Source: Corynebacterium sp.
GTDB lineage: Bacteria; Actinomycetota; Actinomycetes; Mycobacteriales; Mycobacteriaceae
Length of the DNA stretch: 46,053 bases
Reading direction: 5' to 3'
Assembly (NCBI RefSeq): GCF_030532965.1
Contig: NZ_JAUNKC010000026.1
Coordinates: forward strand, 1-46,053
Below the pieces are notes generated by a model that saw nothing but the letters and a program-made list of their open reading frames with translations, searched no databases and was not told the DNA's origin. Within the stretch, counting starts at the first letter, position 1; each line of letters starts with the position of its first letter. Below, piece by piece: positions 18,503 to 26,459 of the stretch. The position numbers were made by a program, and so were the translations under genes.

Positions 18503-19846
18503 ATGGAAGCTGCCCATTTTGAGCTCACCGAAGAATCCCAACGAGCGTGCACAGGGGAGAAGGTTTTTCGGATACGAGCCATACATGACATTCCCGAACG
18601 CTTCGTGAAAGCAGGCGACCTGGGCGGGTGGGTGAGCAGTGTGTACACGTCGACAAGCGAACTGCGGATCGGACCGCACGCCTGGGTTGCCGACGACGCT
18701 ATCGTGGCAGGTGACGCGCGAATTTGCGACGATGCGTTGGTGCATGGGGCGGCACAGATTTCAGGACGCGCCGTAATAGCAGGCCACGCGCGGGTATACG
18801 GCTGGGCGGAGGTCGACGCTGATGCGAGGGTGAAAGAATGTGCCCGCGTATGTGGCTTCGCCAACGTCACAGACAACGCAACAATCACAGGGTGCGCGCG
18901 AGTGTACGGGGACGTGATGGTCAGTGGACACGCGACCGTCAGCGGCTTCGCCGACATGTCCGGGACAAGCCACGTAGGAAAACACGCGCGAATATCCGGC
19001 TGGGCGGGACTACGCGACGAAGCCACTGTGACCGACCACGCCACCGTGTCAGGGCGTGCGAAAATTTCGGGCAATTCCTGGCTGTGCGACACCGCCACAA
19101 TCGCTGGGGCCGCAGCGGTACGGGATAGTTGGGTGCAAGACACCAGCCAGATCCACAACGCGGAAGTTCGCCACGCCACAATAGAAGGGGCAAGCACGGT
19201 GCGTGCCAACCTGCCCTATGGGGCGGTAGTTATTGATGCGGAGATCCTCGCCCCGTACCACTGTGAAGTATTCTGCTCGACCTATTTCGTAACAATGTTT
19301 CGGCACGCGAAAAATCGGGTTGAGCTGGCAATTCTTGACCCCGACCGCAAGTATCTAGGGGCTGACGAAACCACACTTTTAGCATTCATGCCAGATGCGG
19401 AAACAGCGGAAGAAATGCGCCAACTCGTTGCTGGTGCCAGGAGTCGCATCCGGGGCGAGCACACACCTGCGGCGGAACTTAACCCCGGCAATTCCATGTG
19501 TGATGAGCCCCTCATCACCGCATCCGCCACCATCAACGGGGGCATAGAGGTGGCAGAAGAGAGCACCATTGCCCGCGCCACGTTAAGCGGAACTGGGAGA
19601 ATCAGCGGCGTGATCAAGGCGCGGATATCCCTTGAAGTCAGCGGGGAGATGACAGATCTTTTCGTTGTAGAAAAAGAGGACTACCGCGATTTTTCCAGCG
19701 TACGCGGCACAATCCGTATGATCCGCAGAAGATGCGGCTACTACCTGCAGCGCAAAGAAAACGGGTGGAAACAGATCAACGTAGACGAACTGGGCGAAAC
19801 GGAAGCGCAATGGGTACACGAAATCGCAGCAAGTTGGGACCGGTAG
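18503..19846 (+). CDS. Gene F: hexapeptide-repeat protein lacking the second header
   Basis: 447 residues; its ATG abuts gene E's stop with no gap. Header 1 matches gene E almost base for base. Helix 1 (about 62-235) is diverged (RAVIAGHARVYGWAEVDADA). CEVFCS (about 252) marks the linker, but the second ELTxE...GGWV header and the DHRRFGP domain are absent. Instead there is a short helix (ATINGGIEVAEESTIARATL) and a C-terminus ending IAASWDR, which only faintly echoes LKEWDL. It is the last gene of the block and may represent a distinct subtype or a copy that lost part of its second module while staying in frame. Confidence 0.82.
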   Translation: MEAAHFELTEESQRACTGEKVFRIRAIHDIPERFVKAGDLGGWVSSVYTSTSELRIGPHAWVADDAIVAGDARICDDALVHGAAQISGRAVIAGHARVYGWAEVDADARVKECARVCGFANVTDNATITGCARVYGDVMVSGHATVSGFADMSGTSHVGKHARISGWAGLRDEATVTDHATVSGRAKISGNSWLCDTATIAGAAAVRDSWVQDTSQIHNAEVRHATIEGASTVRANLPYGAVVIDAEILAPYHCEVFCSTYFVTMFRHAKNRVELAILDPDRKYLGADETTLLAFMPDAETAEEMRQLVAGARSRIRGEHTPAAELNPGNSMCDEPLITASATINGGIEVAEESTIARATLSGTGRISGVIKARISLEVSGEMTDLFVVEKEDYRDFSSVRGTIRMIRRRCGYYLQRKENGWKQINVDELGETEAQWVHEIAASWDR

Positions 19847-19864
19847 GCAGTAGAGTAGTTTTTT

Positions 19865-20272
19865 ATGACCGAACCGTATGCAGCACTTGCAAGCATTTCT
19901 CCCGATGAACGGGGTAACCGGCGGCTTGTGTGGGGTGACTATGAATTCATCGTCGGGGAATTAGGGGATGCTCCTGAAGATATTGCCTTGTTCAATGACA
20001 CGGTACGTAGCTACGCTGAGGCCCTACCAGGCATTATTTCCGCAATCGTAGAGCTGTATCCGCCTGATTGGGAGGTAACCGAAGAGCGGGTGAGAGCGGA
20101 ACTTGGGGCACCGAAAGTGCACCTTCGCCCCACCGCGCCTAAGGACATTCGGGAATGGTATGGGGACATTACCTTAACCTATCTCGAGCATGAATTTGAC
20201 TATTCCCACATCATCGATGTGAGCTGCAGCGGATCGGTGCGCACCATCCTCAATGTAAGTATGGACGGCTAG
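19865..20272 (+). CDS. Small acidic protein downstream of the repeat genes
   Basis: 135 residues, 18 bases after gene F and in the same direction, so probably co-transcribed. The first half has WGDYEFIVGELGDAPEDIAL and a helical middle (SYAEALPGIISAIVELYPPD). The second half has a beta-rich end, IREWYGDITLTYLEHEFDYS then HIIDVSCSGSVRTILNVSMDG. The acidic character and this end (aromatic/charged strand, then 'HIIDVSCSG..') recall small immunity-type or DUF2262/DUF6985-like domains, but I could not match it with confidence. The ribosome site is weak. Function not recognised. Confidence 0.7.
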   Translation: MTEPYAALASISPDERGNRRLVWGDYEFIVGELGDAPEDIALFNDTVRSYAEALPGIISAIVELYPPDWEVTEERVRAELGAPKVHLRPTAPKDIREWYGDITLTYLEHEFDYSHIIDVSCSGSVRTILNVSMDG

Positions 20273-20334
20273 ACGCTGCCGCAAAAGCAAACGCTGCGCG
20301 CAAACCCAATTCTAAATTGCGGGAAGAATAGGAA

Positions 20335-20364
20335 AAACGGTCAAGACTGGTGTCCTGACCGTTT
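20335..20364. terminator. Bidirectional terminator
   Basis: AAACGGTCA (20335-20343) pairs perfectly with TGACCGTTT (20356-20364). An A-run lies before it and GCTTTT after it, so it can stop both the plus-strand gene ending at 20272 and, with a five-T tail, the minus-strand gene ending at 20379. Confidence 0.8.
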
Positions 20365-20378
20365 GCTTTTGGGACATG

Positions 20379-21263
20379 CTACATGCGGGGGAAGGTAATC
20401 ATGCCATTAGCAAATGCGGCGATGATTGCGCCGAGCACACCCAAGACTGCAAGTACGATACCTACAATGCCACCGGTGCCGATTTTGCTGCTGCCGGAGC
20501 CTTTCTTGGTGGCGTCCTTTGGCTTATCGGCTGTGGTTTTCTCATCGGTGTTAGTTTCGGCGTTATCTGTATTATCTGTGGCCGTTGCGTTACCACCGTT
20601 ATCAGCCTCAACCTCAAAGGTGTAGGTCGCAGGGTTGCTCACCTTGTTGCCCGCTTCGGCGACTGCGGTGACCGTATACGTGCCCGGCTCGGTAAAAGCC
20701 CAGTTCATGTGAAGATGTTCCGCACCGGTTTTCATAACGTCGCCGGATTTCAGGGTGAAGGAACCGTCGGTAAGAACGGAGGTGGCCGCCATCTTCCCGG
20801 AGGAATACTTCGGGGCGTAATCTGTCAATCCGTTGTTGGCGGTTTGGTAGACGAACATCGTGCCGGGGCCAGAGATATTGGTGAATGTGTAGCTCACCTC
20901 ATCAGCCTTCCCCTTGAGTGCATTATTGTCCCAACCCGGCCAGATGTTTCCGTCATGCCAGACTTCGGAAGCCAGTGCGGCGCGGCCAGAGATTTCATCT
21001 TGGTCGGTCGTGCCGGTGAGGTCTTGCCACCAATCGGAAGTGATCTTAAAAACTACGTCCTCGGCATCACGAGTGATGTCCTTTTCGGTGGTGAACCGCT
21101 CCTGAAGGCCCAGTTTAAGGTCGTCGCCATCAAGCTCGGTGTAGAGAACATCGACGTGACCTCGATGAATGACCAATTTGCCATCCTCGGCGGCGGCGAT
21201 TGTGGCACCGCCGAGAGTTACGGCGGTTGCGGTTGCGGCTGCTAACAGGGTTTTAGCGAACAT
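20379..21263 (-). CDS. Surface-anchored actinobacterial wall protein (TIGR03769-like domain)
   Basis: 294 residues. A signal peptide (MFAKTLLAAATATAVTLGGA) is cleaved near AAAED. The exported domain opens KLVIHRGHVDVLYTELDGDD and contains EHLHMNWAFTEPGTYTVTAV and a final YTFEV strand. The 'GHVDV...H.H.NW.F..PGTY.VT' pattern is that of the actinobacterial surface-anchored domain (TIGR03769, choice-of-anchor M). A Thr/Asp/Lys-rich linker leads to a C-terminal membrane segment IVGIVLAVLGVLGAIIAAF with no LPxTG. Such proteins usually sit beside metal or heme ABC transporters; here none is adjacent. It lies on the opposite strand between repeat genes F and G. Confidence 0.82.
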   Translation of the reverse strand: MFAKTLLAAATATAVTLGGATIAAAEDGKLVIHRGHVDVLYTELDGDDLKLGLQERFTTEKDITRDAEDVVFKITSDWWQDLTGTTDQDEISGRAALASEVWHDGNIWPGWDNNALKGKADEVSYTFTNISGPGTMFVYQTANNGLTDYAPKYSSGKMAATSVLTDGSFTLKSGDVMKTGAEHLHMNWAFTEPGTYTVTAVAEAGNKVSNPATYTFEVEADNGGNATATDNTDNAETNTDEKTTADKPKDATKKGSGSSKIGTGGIVGIVLAVLGVLGAIIAAFANGMITFPRM

Positions 21264-22061
21264 GAGTATAAAAGACTCTTCCTAACCAAATACAGAAAAA
21301 CGTATAAGTTGCTGGTCGGCTATTTGCCGTTGCTTATGGTAATCCGCGACATATTGTGACGAGAAAATATTGGGCTGAAAGTTTCCTTGCGGTTGGCGCG
21401 GGATTTTTAGGTTTCACGGGTCGGCGAGCGGCGACTGCTGACAATTGATCTGATGTCTTGGATTTGTTTTTGTGGGAAAATTCGTAGGTCATGACAACAA
21501 CTGGTGCCGCGCAGGTGCCGCGAACAGGAGATGCTGAATCTTGTTGGCGGTGTAGTGTGCGCTTAAAAACCTTAAAAAACTAGTGCAAAAACTTCACAGC
21601 TGATCGGTGGCGGTTGGTACCCCCGTCCAGTGTGACGGAAGTGGATGGTGGGGCGAGGTGGTGTGAAAGCGCCGTCCACCTTTGCGGATGTATGGGTGGA
21701 CGGCGCTGGATGTCAGGCAGTTTTCCATTTCGATGTGGGTGCAACCGTGAGGCACCGTAGGGGCAGTGGCAGCTACCGAGGATGCGCAGACGCGGTCGCT
21801 TTGAAAGATATAGCATTGCGCACAACTTATGTAGCAAATTCAATACCTTGTGGTTTTTATGCTACTGCGTGGCGAGTTAATTGCGAAATCGAAACCGTGC
21901 GTGATTTCTTTTGTGGACATGTCAGCGCTGTGTATTGGCGATATATTCGTATGTATTTTCTTTGTATAAAAATCTATCGTAACGTCGTGCGATTTCGTGC
22001 AGCGAAAAAACACGGGTGTTACAATCTAACGCGATAATTTACGCAGGTAGGAAGCAAAACC
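21264..22061. other. Roughly 800-base gap without a convincing gene
   Basis: The only long frame (plus strand from about 21645) has no family resemblance and unusual composition, and I do not accept it. The gap holds the 13-bp inverted repeat described separately. Just before gene G a likely promoter is visible: GTTACAATCTAACG (TACAAT at 22020-22025) about 40 bases before its GTG start. The rest is unassigned; it may be a remnant of deleted repeat genes. Confidence 0.4.
21668..21707. repeat. 13-bp perfect inverted repeat
   Basis: AGCGCCGTCCACC (21668-21680) is the exact inverse of GGTGGACGGCGCT (21695-21707), with a 14-base loop. There is no T-run on the plus strand; on the minus strand it is followed by TTTCACACC. 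It could be a terminator for an unseen minus-strand RNA or a relic mobile end. Confidence 0.55.
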
Positions 22062-23576
22062 GTGCACTTTGAACTCACAGGGGAAACCCGCATTAATTCC
22101 CACGACGTGACACTGTATCGTATTCGTGCTGCTCGTAGCATCCCAGAGCGCAACATTGTCTGTGGTGAGCTTGGTGGGTGGGTGAGTTCCACGCATACGG
22201 CTAATGGGAAACCGCGAATTGGGGAGGGCGCGTGGGTTTTCGCCGACGCACAGGTTTTTGACCAGGCGCGGGTCACGGGGCATGCCGTGGTTACAGGGAA
22301 TGCCCAGGTCTTTGGGCGGGCGAAAATAAGCGGGCACGCACTTATAGAGGGGCACGCACGAGTGTGCGGGAAATCCGTAATTAATAACCGTGCTCGCGTT
22401 TCAGGCAATTCGCTTATCGACGGCGCAACAGTCGCCGGTCACGCCCAGGTTTCCGGTGATGCGGAGGTCTTGAGCACCAATGGGTTGCGGTCACAGGTGT
22501 GTGACAACGCCAAGGTAGTCGATGCGCGAATCGACGAGGGAAGTATCATCAGTGGCAATGCGCAGGTCATGGGCTACGTTTCCGTGTATAGTAGCCAGGT
22601 TTCCGGTAATGCTTGGGTGGAATCGTATGGGACGATTTCCGACAGCAAGGTTCGTGATAATGCGGTGGTGTTAGCCTCCAGGATTAATGAGGTGGTGGTC
22701 GAAGGTGATGCGAAAGTGTATTCCCAGCCGCCGGTGGGGTCGGTGATTGGGGGAAATGCGGTGATTAAGCAGTTAAACGATTACATCACGTTTACACCGC
22801 TGAGCCCCGAGTGGACGAGGGTGCACGTGTACCGCAACCACAAGGATGCGCCGGAGGTTCGTCTTGACTTTTTCCGGAACCTTGAAGGTGCGCATAGCAC
22901 TGATGTGGCGGAGTTTGTTGAGCTTTTGAAAACGTATGGCTGGGATCAGCCCATGCGTGCGCAGCTTGAAGCGGCATGTGCCCATATTGCGCAGCAGATC
23001 GCAGAGGTTGAAAACCCAACACTTGGGTATGAGCTCACCGATACGACAAAAACCTTAGACGACGGCACTGTGGTGTACCGAGTCCGGTGGCTGGATACTG
23101 GCCTTACTGGTGGATGGATGCCCAGCACGCACACGCCAGAGGGGGAGCCGAGAATTACTGGAACCGCACGGCTTGATGGGGATGCCATGCTTTTAGAAAA
23201 CGCCACCATCACAGAAGACGCACGCGTCCGAGACAATGCGTGTGTTGGTGGAAAGGCGCATATTGCAGGGCATGCAACCGTCTGCGACAACGCGGAAGTT
23301 TCAGGGAAAGCTTTCCTCGACGGCTTGGTTGAGGTGGGTGAGAACGCACACGTGTCAGGGAATGCGCTAGTCTTCGATAGTTTCGTCTACGGGTCCTGCC
23401 ACGCCAGCGGGAATACTCGCATGTATCGGGGCGCACATCTAAGCGGGCAGATAACAATGAGCGGAGAATGCCTGATCATTGGGGCCCAGGTGGAGGGCAA
23501 AGCCACTGTAGAGGGATGTTCGCAGATCACCACAAACACCGCACTTAAAGGCACATACACTGACCTTGAAGCGTAA
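22062..23576 (+). CDS. Gene G: separate hexapeptide-repeat protein with two headers
   Basis: 504 residues from GTG 22062 (MHFELTGETRINSHDVTLYR); GGTAGGAAG lies before it. Header 1 reads RIRAARSIPERNIVCGELGG. Helix 1 runs about residues 50-235 with VTGHAVVTGNAQVFGRAKIS. The linker here is FTPLSPEWTRVHVYRNH (about 242) instead of CEVFxPxG. Header 2 is LGYELTDTTKTLDDGTVVYR (about 320), with a shortened WLDTGLTGGWMPSTHTPEG. A long second helix runs to the C-terminus (GTYTDLEA), and the DHRRFGP domain is missing. It is the most divergent member, separated from A-F by about 2.2 kb. A TPR-like gene follows 19 bases on. Confidence 0.83.
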   Translation: MHFELTGETRINSHDVTLYRIRAARSIPERNIVCGELGGWVSSTHTANGKPRIGEGAWVFADAQVFDQARVTGHAVVTGNAQVFGRAKISGHALIEGHARVCGKSVINNRARVSGNSLIDGATVAGHAQVSGDAEVLSTNGLRSQVCDNAKVVDARIDEGSIISGNAQVMGYVSVYSSQVSGNAWVESYGTISDSKVRDNAVVLASRINEVVVEGDAKVYSQPPVGSVIGGNAVIKQLNDYITFTPLSPEWTRVHVYRNHKDAPEVRLDFFRNLEGAHSTDVAEFVELLKTYGWDQPMRAQLEAACAHIAQQIAEVENPTLGYELTDTTKTLDDGTVVYRVRWLDTGLTGGWMPSTHTPEGEPRITGTARLDGDAMLLENATITEDARVRDNACVGGKAHIAGHATVCDNAEVSGKAFLDGLVEVGENAHVSGNALVFDSFVYGSCHASGNTRMYRGAHLSGQITMSGECLIIGAQVEGKATVEGCSQITTNTALKGTYTDLEA

Positions 23577-23595
23577 AGAGTTAAGGAGGGTAGCA

Positions 23596-24558
23596 GTGAG
23601 CGTCGACAAGCTAACATTACCCACCCTCGCGGATCTACGCGCGGGCGCACCACTGTGGGACGGCGACGCCAGCCTGGTGGGCGACGATGCTGGCAGGAGG
23701 GCTGCAATCGCGTTCTTTGAGGGGGAAACGCAAGCCGCGGCGGTACTGGAGTTGCCCACCGCAGAACCCGAAAGTGTGCGCATTCACGTGCTAGACCACC
23801 TCGCCCAACAAAAATACGACGAAGAAGAATACGAAGCGGCATGGGAAGCAGCGCACGAACTGTACCAAATAAGCTGTGACCTGGACCTTCCCCAAGTTCT
23901 GTGCGAAGCCCTTGAGCACTTCGCGAATATCAGCCGCTTCACAGATTACCGTGACGCAGCCCTGAAACTCATCAATACTCACCGCCCCGCGCTCACCGGG
24001 CGCTGCGACACCTTCCTCCTCGACTGCGCAACCATCGTTGCACGCCAAGGACCTGATGCCGCATCAGAGATGGTGGAACTTGCGCACACCACCACAGACG
24101 ATCGATGTAAAGCACTTGCCCATCAGATTGCCGCAGGGTGGTTCGCGGACGCCGAAAACTTCCCCCAAGCGTACGCGGAAGCGGATAATTGCTGCGCAGC
24201 TTTTCGACGCCACATCACCGCCCTCACAGACGAAGAGAAAAACCTTGACGAGCTTTCCTTGTACGAACAACTGAAGGACTTCGCCCAATTTCGCGCCCGC
24301 GACCCGCATCTCACACAGCAGAACTATCACCGAGGCCTTGCATTGGTGGACGAAGCGGAAGCCATCATCACCACGTACCTCGACCCAGTCCTTTTCAGTG
24401 CTGCCGCGAATGAGGATCGAGCCGCCCTACACCACAGCTTCGGCGATACACACGCCCAAAAACAGTGCTTGATCAGCGCCTGCGAGCAGTATATCGAGGC
24501 CGAAGATTGGGGATTCTGCTACGAGAATCCTGACCGCACTGAGCGATCTCAATCATGA
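23596..24558 (+). CDS. TPR-like alpha-helical protein, probably frameshifted near its end
   Basis: I start at GTG 23596, 5 bases after a strong AAGGAGGG; the frame is open 30 bases further up. The protein is alpha-helical and acidic, with repeats such as YDEEEYEAAWEAAHELYQIS and FADAENFPQAYAEADNCCAA that fit tetratricopeptide-type helix pairs. From about 24510 the frame turns unnatural (CYENPDRTERSQS). Removing one G from the GGGG run at 24509-24512 restores DSATRILTALSDLNHDPAEL and carries on to TAA 24647-24649, giving about 351 residues. It is placed right after gene G and is likely in its transcript. It may be a partner of the repeat proteins (inference). Confidence 0.68.
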   Translation: MSVDKLTLPTLADLRAGAPLWDGDASLVGDDAGRRAAIAFFEGETQAAAVLELPTAEPESVRIHVLDHLAQQKYDEEEYEAAWEAAHELYQISCDLDLPQVLCEALEHFANISRFTDYRDAALKLINTHRPALTGRCDTFLLDCATIVARQGPDAASEMVELAHTTTDDRCKALAHQIAAGWFADAENFPQAYAEADNCCAAFRRHITALTDEEKNLDELSLYEQLKDFAQFRARDPHLTQQNYHRGLALVDEAEAIITTYLDPVLFSAAANEDRAALHHSFGDTHAQKQCLISACEQYIEAEDWGFCYENPDRTERSQS

Positions 24559-24752
24559 TCCTGCGGAATTACACCACTTTGCCACACGCATCGTGGAAGT
24601 CTTTGGTAAAAAGTCGGATACACAAAACGAAACCCTCGAACAGGAATAACAGATTTTTCACCCTAAAGAAGAGGAAGCCACACGGCGCGCACACGATAGA
24701 GGCAACAAACGATGGTAGGTGAGCCGCAGGAACGGCAAACAAAAACGTCTCG

Positions 24753-24889
24753 CATTGTGAACTGACGGAAGAAACGAAAGTCAATCGTCGCGGGATTACT
24801 CTCTATGCATTCGTGCAATTCGTGAAATACCGTAACGCTTTGTAACGGTTGGCGATCTAGGCGGGCGGGTGAGTTCCACGTACATTTAA
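24753..24889 (+). pseudogene. Relic of an eighth hexapeptide-repeat gene (header only)
   Basis: The DNA reads HCELTEETKVNRRGITLY in one frame, then, after loss of one base at about 24807, RIRAIREIP-stop-RFVTVGDLGG then RVSSTYI-stop. This is the header 1 of genes A-G (compare gene G's HFELTGETRINSHDVTLYR) with a frameshift, a TAA in place of the Glu codon of IPER, and no helix after it. It shows that the family once extended further downstream. Confidence 0.75.
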
Positions 24890-24940
24890 TTGGGGGAGCT
24901 TAGGTTCGGGCGGCCGTTTGTGGCGTCGAAAAGCACAAAG

Positions 24941-25687
24941 CTACATCCAATCGAAGGTTAACAGGACGATGGATGTTTCTGGATCGAAGAATAATAAGAC
25001 TGCATCGGCACCGTGGCAGGAATAATTGCTGCCTGCTACTGCGGCGATGAATCGAAACCGGCGACCATCATCGGTAACTGGATAGGTATGGGTGGGCCAC
25101 TCGTCGGCGGCTGGATTACTGGCAGGAATGGTTACGGTGGGAAACGCATCGTTAGTGGTCCAATTGCCGCCCCCAGGTTCCTCCGCCCACATATCGAGCC
25201 ACGCGGGTGGGTTGAGATCATGCTGTTCATGTGCAGCTTCGGAAACGGTGTCAACAAAAGCGAGCGTGCCAAAAGAATCAAAGTAGGTTTTGCGGGCACG
25301 GTAGCTTTCGTGGACATCGTCGTATAAATCAGCTAAGTCGGGGTTTTCGGCAATTTCCGCGTCGGGGCTATAAACCTCAAATAGACGCCAGTCTCCCAAA
25401 AACTCGTAGCGATTATCGCTGTCAAGTTTGAAACCCAACCAATTCTGGCAACCGTATTTGGTGTGGTACTGCTGGGTTGACTCACCTAATTCGCCCCATT
25501 CCGGTTCAACAGGACTAAGCAGATGCACGGTTTGGGGAAACTCCGAATCGATAGCACGTAGGTCTATTGATATCAGCGGGAGAAGCACCCGCCCGGCGCG
25601 CGCAATGTCGGTTTCGGAACCCGCGAAAACGTCCTCGGGATTCGGAAACGGGTGCAGGTGTGATTCGAGGTTGTAAACAGCTGGCAT
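24941..25687 (-). CDS. Unrecognised 248-residue protein, copy 1 of 3
   Basis: The most diverged member of three adjacent paralogues. Shared landmarks: SLE/PxPEDVFAGSETDIARAG near the start, LLPLISIDLRAIDSEFPQTV, HLLSPVEP, YGCQNWLGFKLDSDNRYEFL, GDWRLFEV, and a strongly conserved end YPVTDDGRRFRFIAAVAGSN then LLFFDPETSIVLLTFDWM. No signal peptide or membrane segment; soluble and acidic. The closing 'G...LLFFD...LTFDW' strands vaguely recall YwqG/DUF1963 proteins, but I do not claim it. It is last in the operon (27203 to 24941). Confidence 0.75.
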   Translation of the reverse strand: MPAVYNLESHLHPFPNPEDVFAGSETDIARAGRVLLPLISIDLRAIDSEFPQTVHLLSPVEPEWGELGESTQQYHTKYGCQNWLGFKLDSDNRYEFLGDWRLFEVYSPDAEIAENPDLADLYDDVHESYRARKTYFDSFGTLAFVDTVSEAAHEQHDLNPPAWLDMWAEEPGGGNWTTNDAFPTVTIPASNPAADEWPTHTYPVTDDGRRFRFIAAVAGSNYSCHGADAVLLFFDPETSIVLLTFDWM

Positions 25688-25694
25688 CTGAGTG

Positions 25695-26438
25695 TTAGGT
25701 CCAATCGAAGGTTAAAAGAGCGATGCGGGTTTCAGGGTCGAAAAACAGCAAGATCGCATCGGGGCCGGAGTCGGAATAGCTGTAGCCGGGGACTGCGCCG
25801 ATGAAACGAAATGGGCGACCATCGTCGGTAATTGGGAACGTTGCGGTTTCGGTACCGGACTCTGTTGGTACCGTCATTTTCGTGGTGGGAAATGCGTCTT
25901 CACATTCCCAGTTTCCAGAAACAGGTGGTTCGTGCCACCAATCGAGAAATGCCAGTGGGGATGTGCGAGCCAGCTCAGGATCAAGTGGATTGCCGTAACC
26001 AGGGTGGGCTAATAGTCTATGCTGGTGATAAAAATCTTTGTGTTTTAGATAACTGGCGTGCGTGTCCGCGTAGTCTTTCGAAAGTTCAGGATCATGTGCA
26101 TAGGGGGAGTCCGGGTTGGCGACGTGGAAGTAGCGCCAGTCGCCGAGAAACTCATATCGGTTGTCGTCGGTGAGGCGAAACCCAATCCAGTTCGTGCACG
26201 CGTAGGTGCTGTGGTGCTTTTCGGTGCCTTCACCGAGGTAATAGCCGTCGTGTGGTTCTACCGGGCACAATAGGTGGACAGTGCCGGACAGTTCCGGGTC
26301 GACTGCGTTCAAATCGATGGAAAGTAGGGGGAGAAGAAGCCGTGCAGCGAAGGCGATATCCGCGGCAGATCCTGCGAACACGGAACTCGGTTCCGGGTAG
26401 GCGGTTATTGAGGTGGGGAGATGAAAGAGTGGTGGCAT
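25695..26438 (-). CDS. Unrecognised 247-residue protein, copy 2 of 3
   Basis: Starts 20 bases after copy 3 and ends 7 bases before copy 1. It is close to copy 3: both have LLPLLSIDLNAVDPELSGTV-type and YACTNW.GFRLTDDNRYEFL stretches and the identical GRPFRFIGAVPGYSY end. Long DNA blocks are the same (for example about 70 bases of the end around 25780-25850 against 26545-26615), implying a recent duplication or conversion. The centre (about residues 110-175) varies most. Function unknown. Confidence 0.75.
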   Translation of the reverse strand: MPPLFHLPTSITAYPEPSSVFAGSAADIAFAARLLLPLLSIDLNAVDPELSGTVHLLCPVEPHDGYYLGEGTEKHHSTYACTNWIGFRLTDDNRYEFLGDWRYFHVANPDSPYAHDPELSKDYADTHASYLKHKDFYHQHRLLAHPGYGNPLDPELARTSPLAFLDWWHEPPVSGNWECEDAFPTTKMTVPTESGTETATFPITDDGRPFRFIGAVPGYSYSDSGPDAILLFFDPETRIALLTFDWT

Positions 26439-26459
26439 TGGGGCACGTGTTTTTAGTGG

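Noticed and set aside
9995..19846. CRISPR-like or direct-repeat array
   Set aside because: Repeats are at protein level (18-base coding periodicity) with degenerate DNA; no spacer/repeat structure.
21645..22037. Plus-strand 130-residue frame in the gap before gene G
   Set aside because: Odd composition, crosses the 13-bp hairpin, no motif, no convincing ribosome site.
9995..23576. Hexapeptide acyltransferases
   Set aside because: Repeat rule is V-x-G-x-A rather than [LIV]-G-x4, and I see no conserved catalytic His loop; only the fold is likely shared.
9995..23576. Prophage region
   Set aside because: Hexapeptide proteins with similar headers occur in phages, but no phage structural, lysis or integrase gene is present here.
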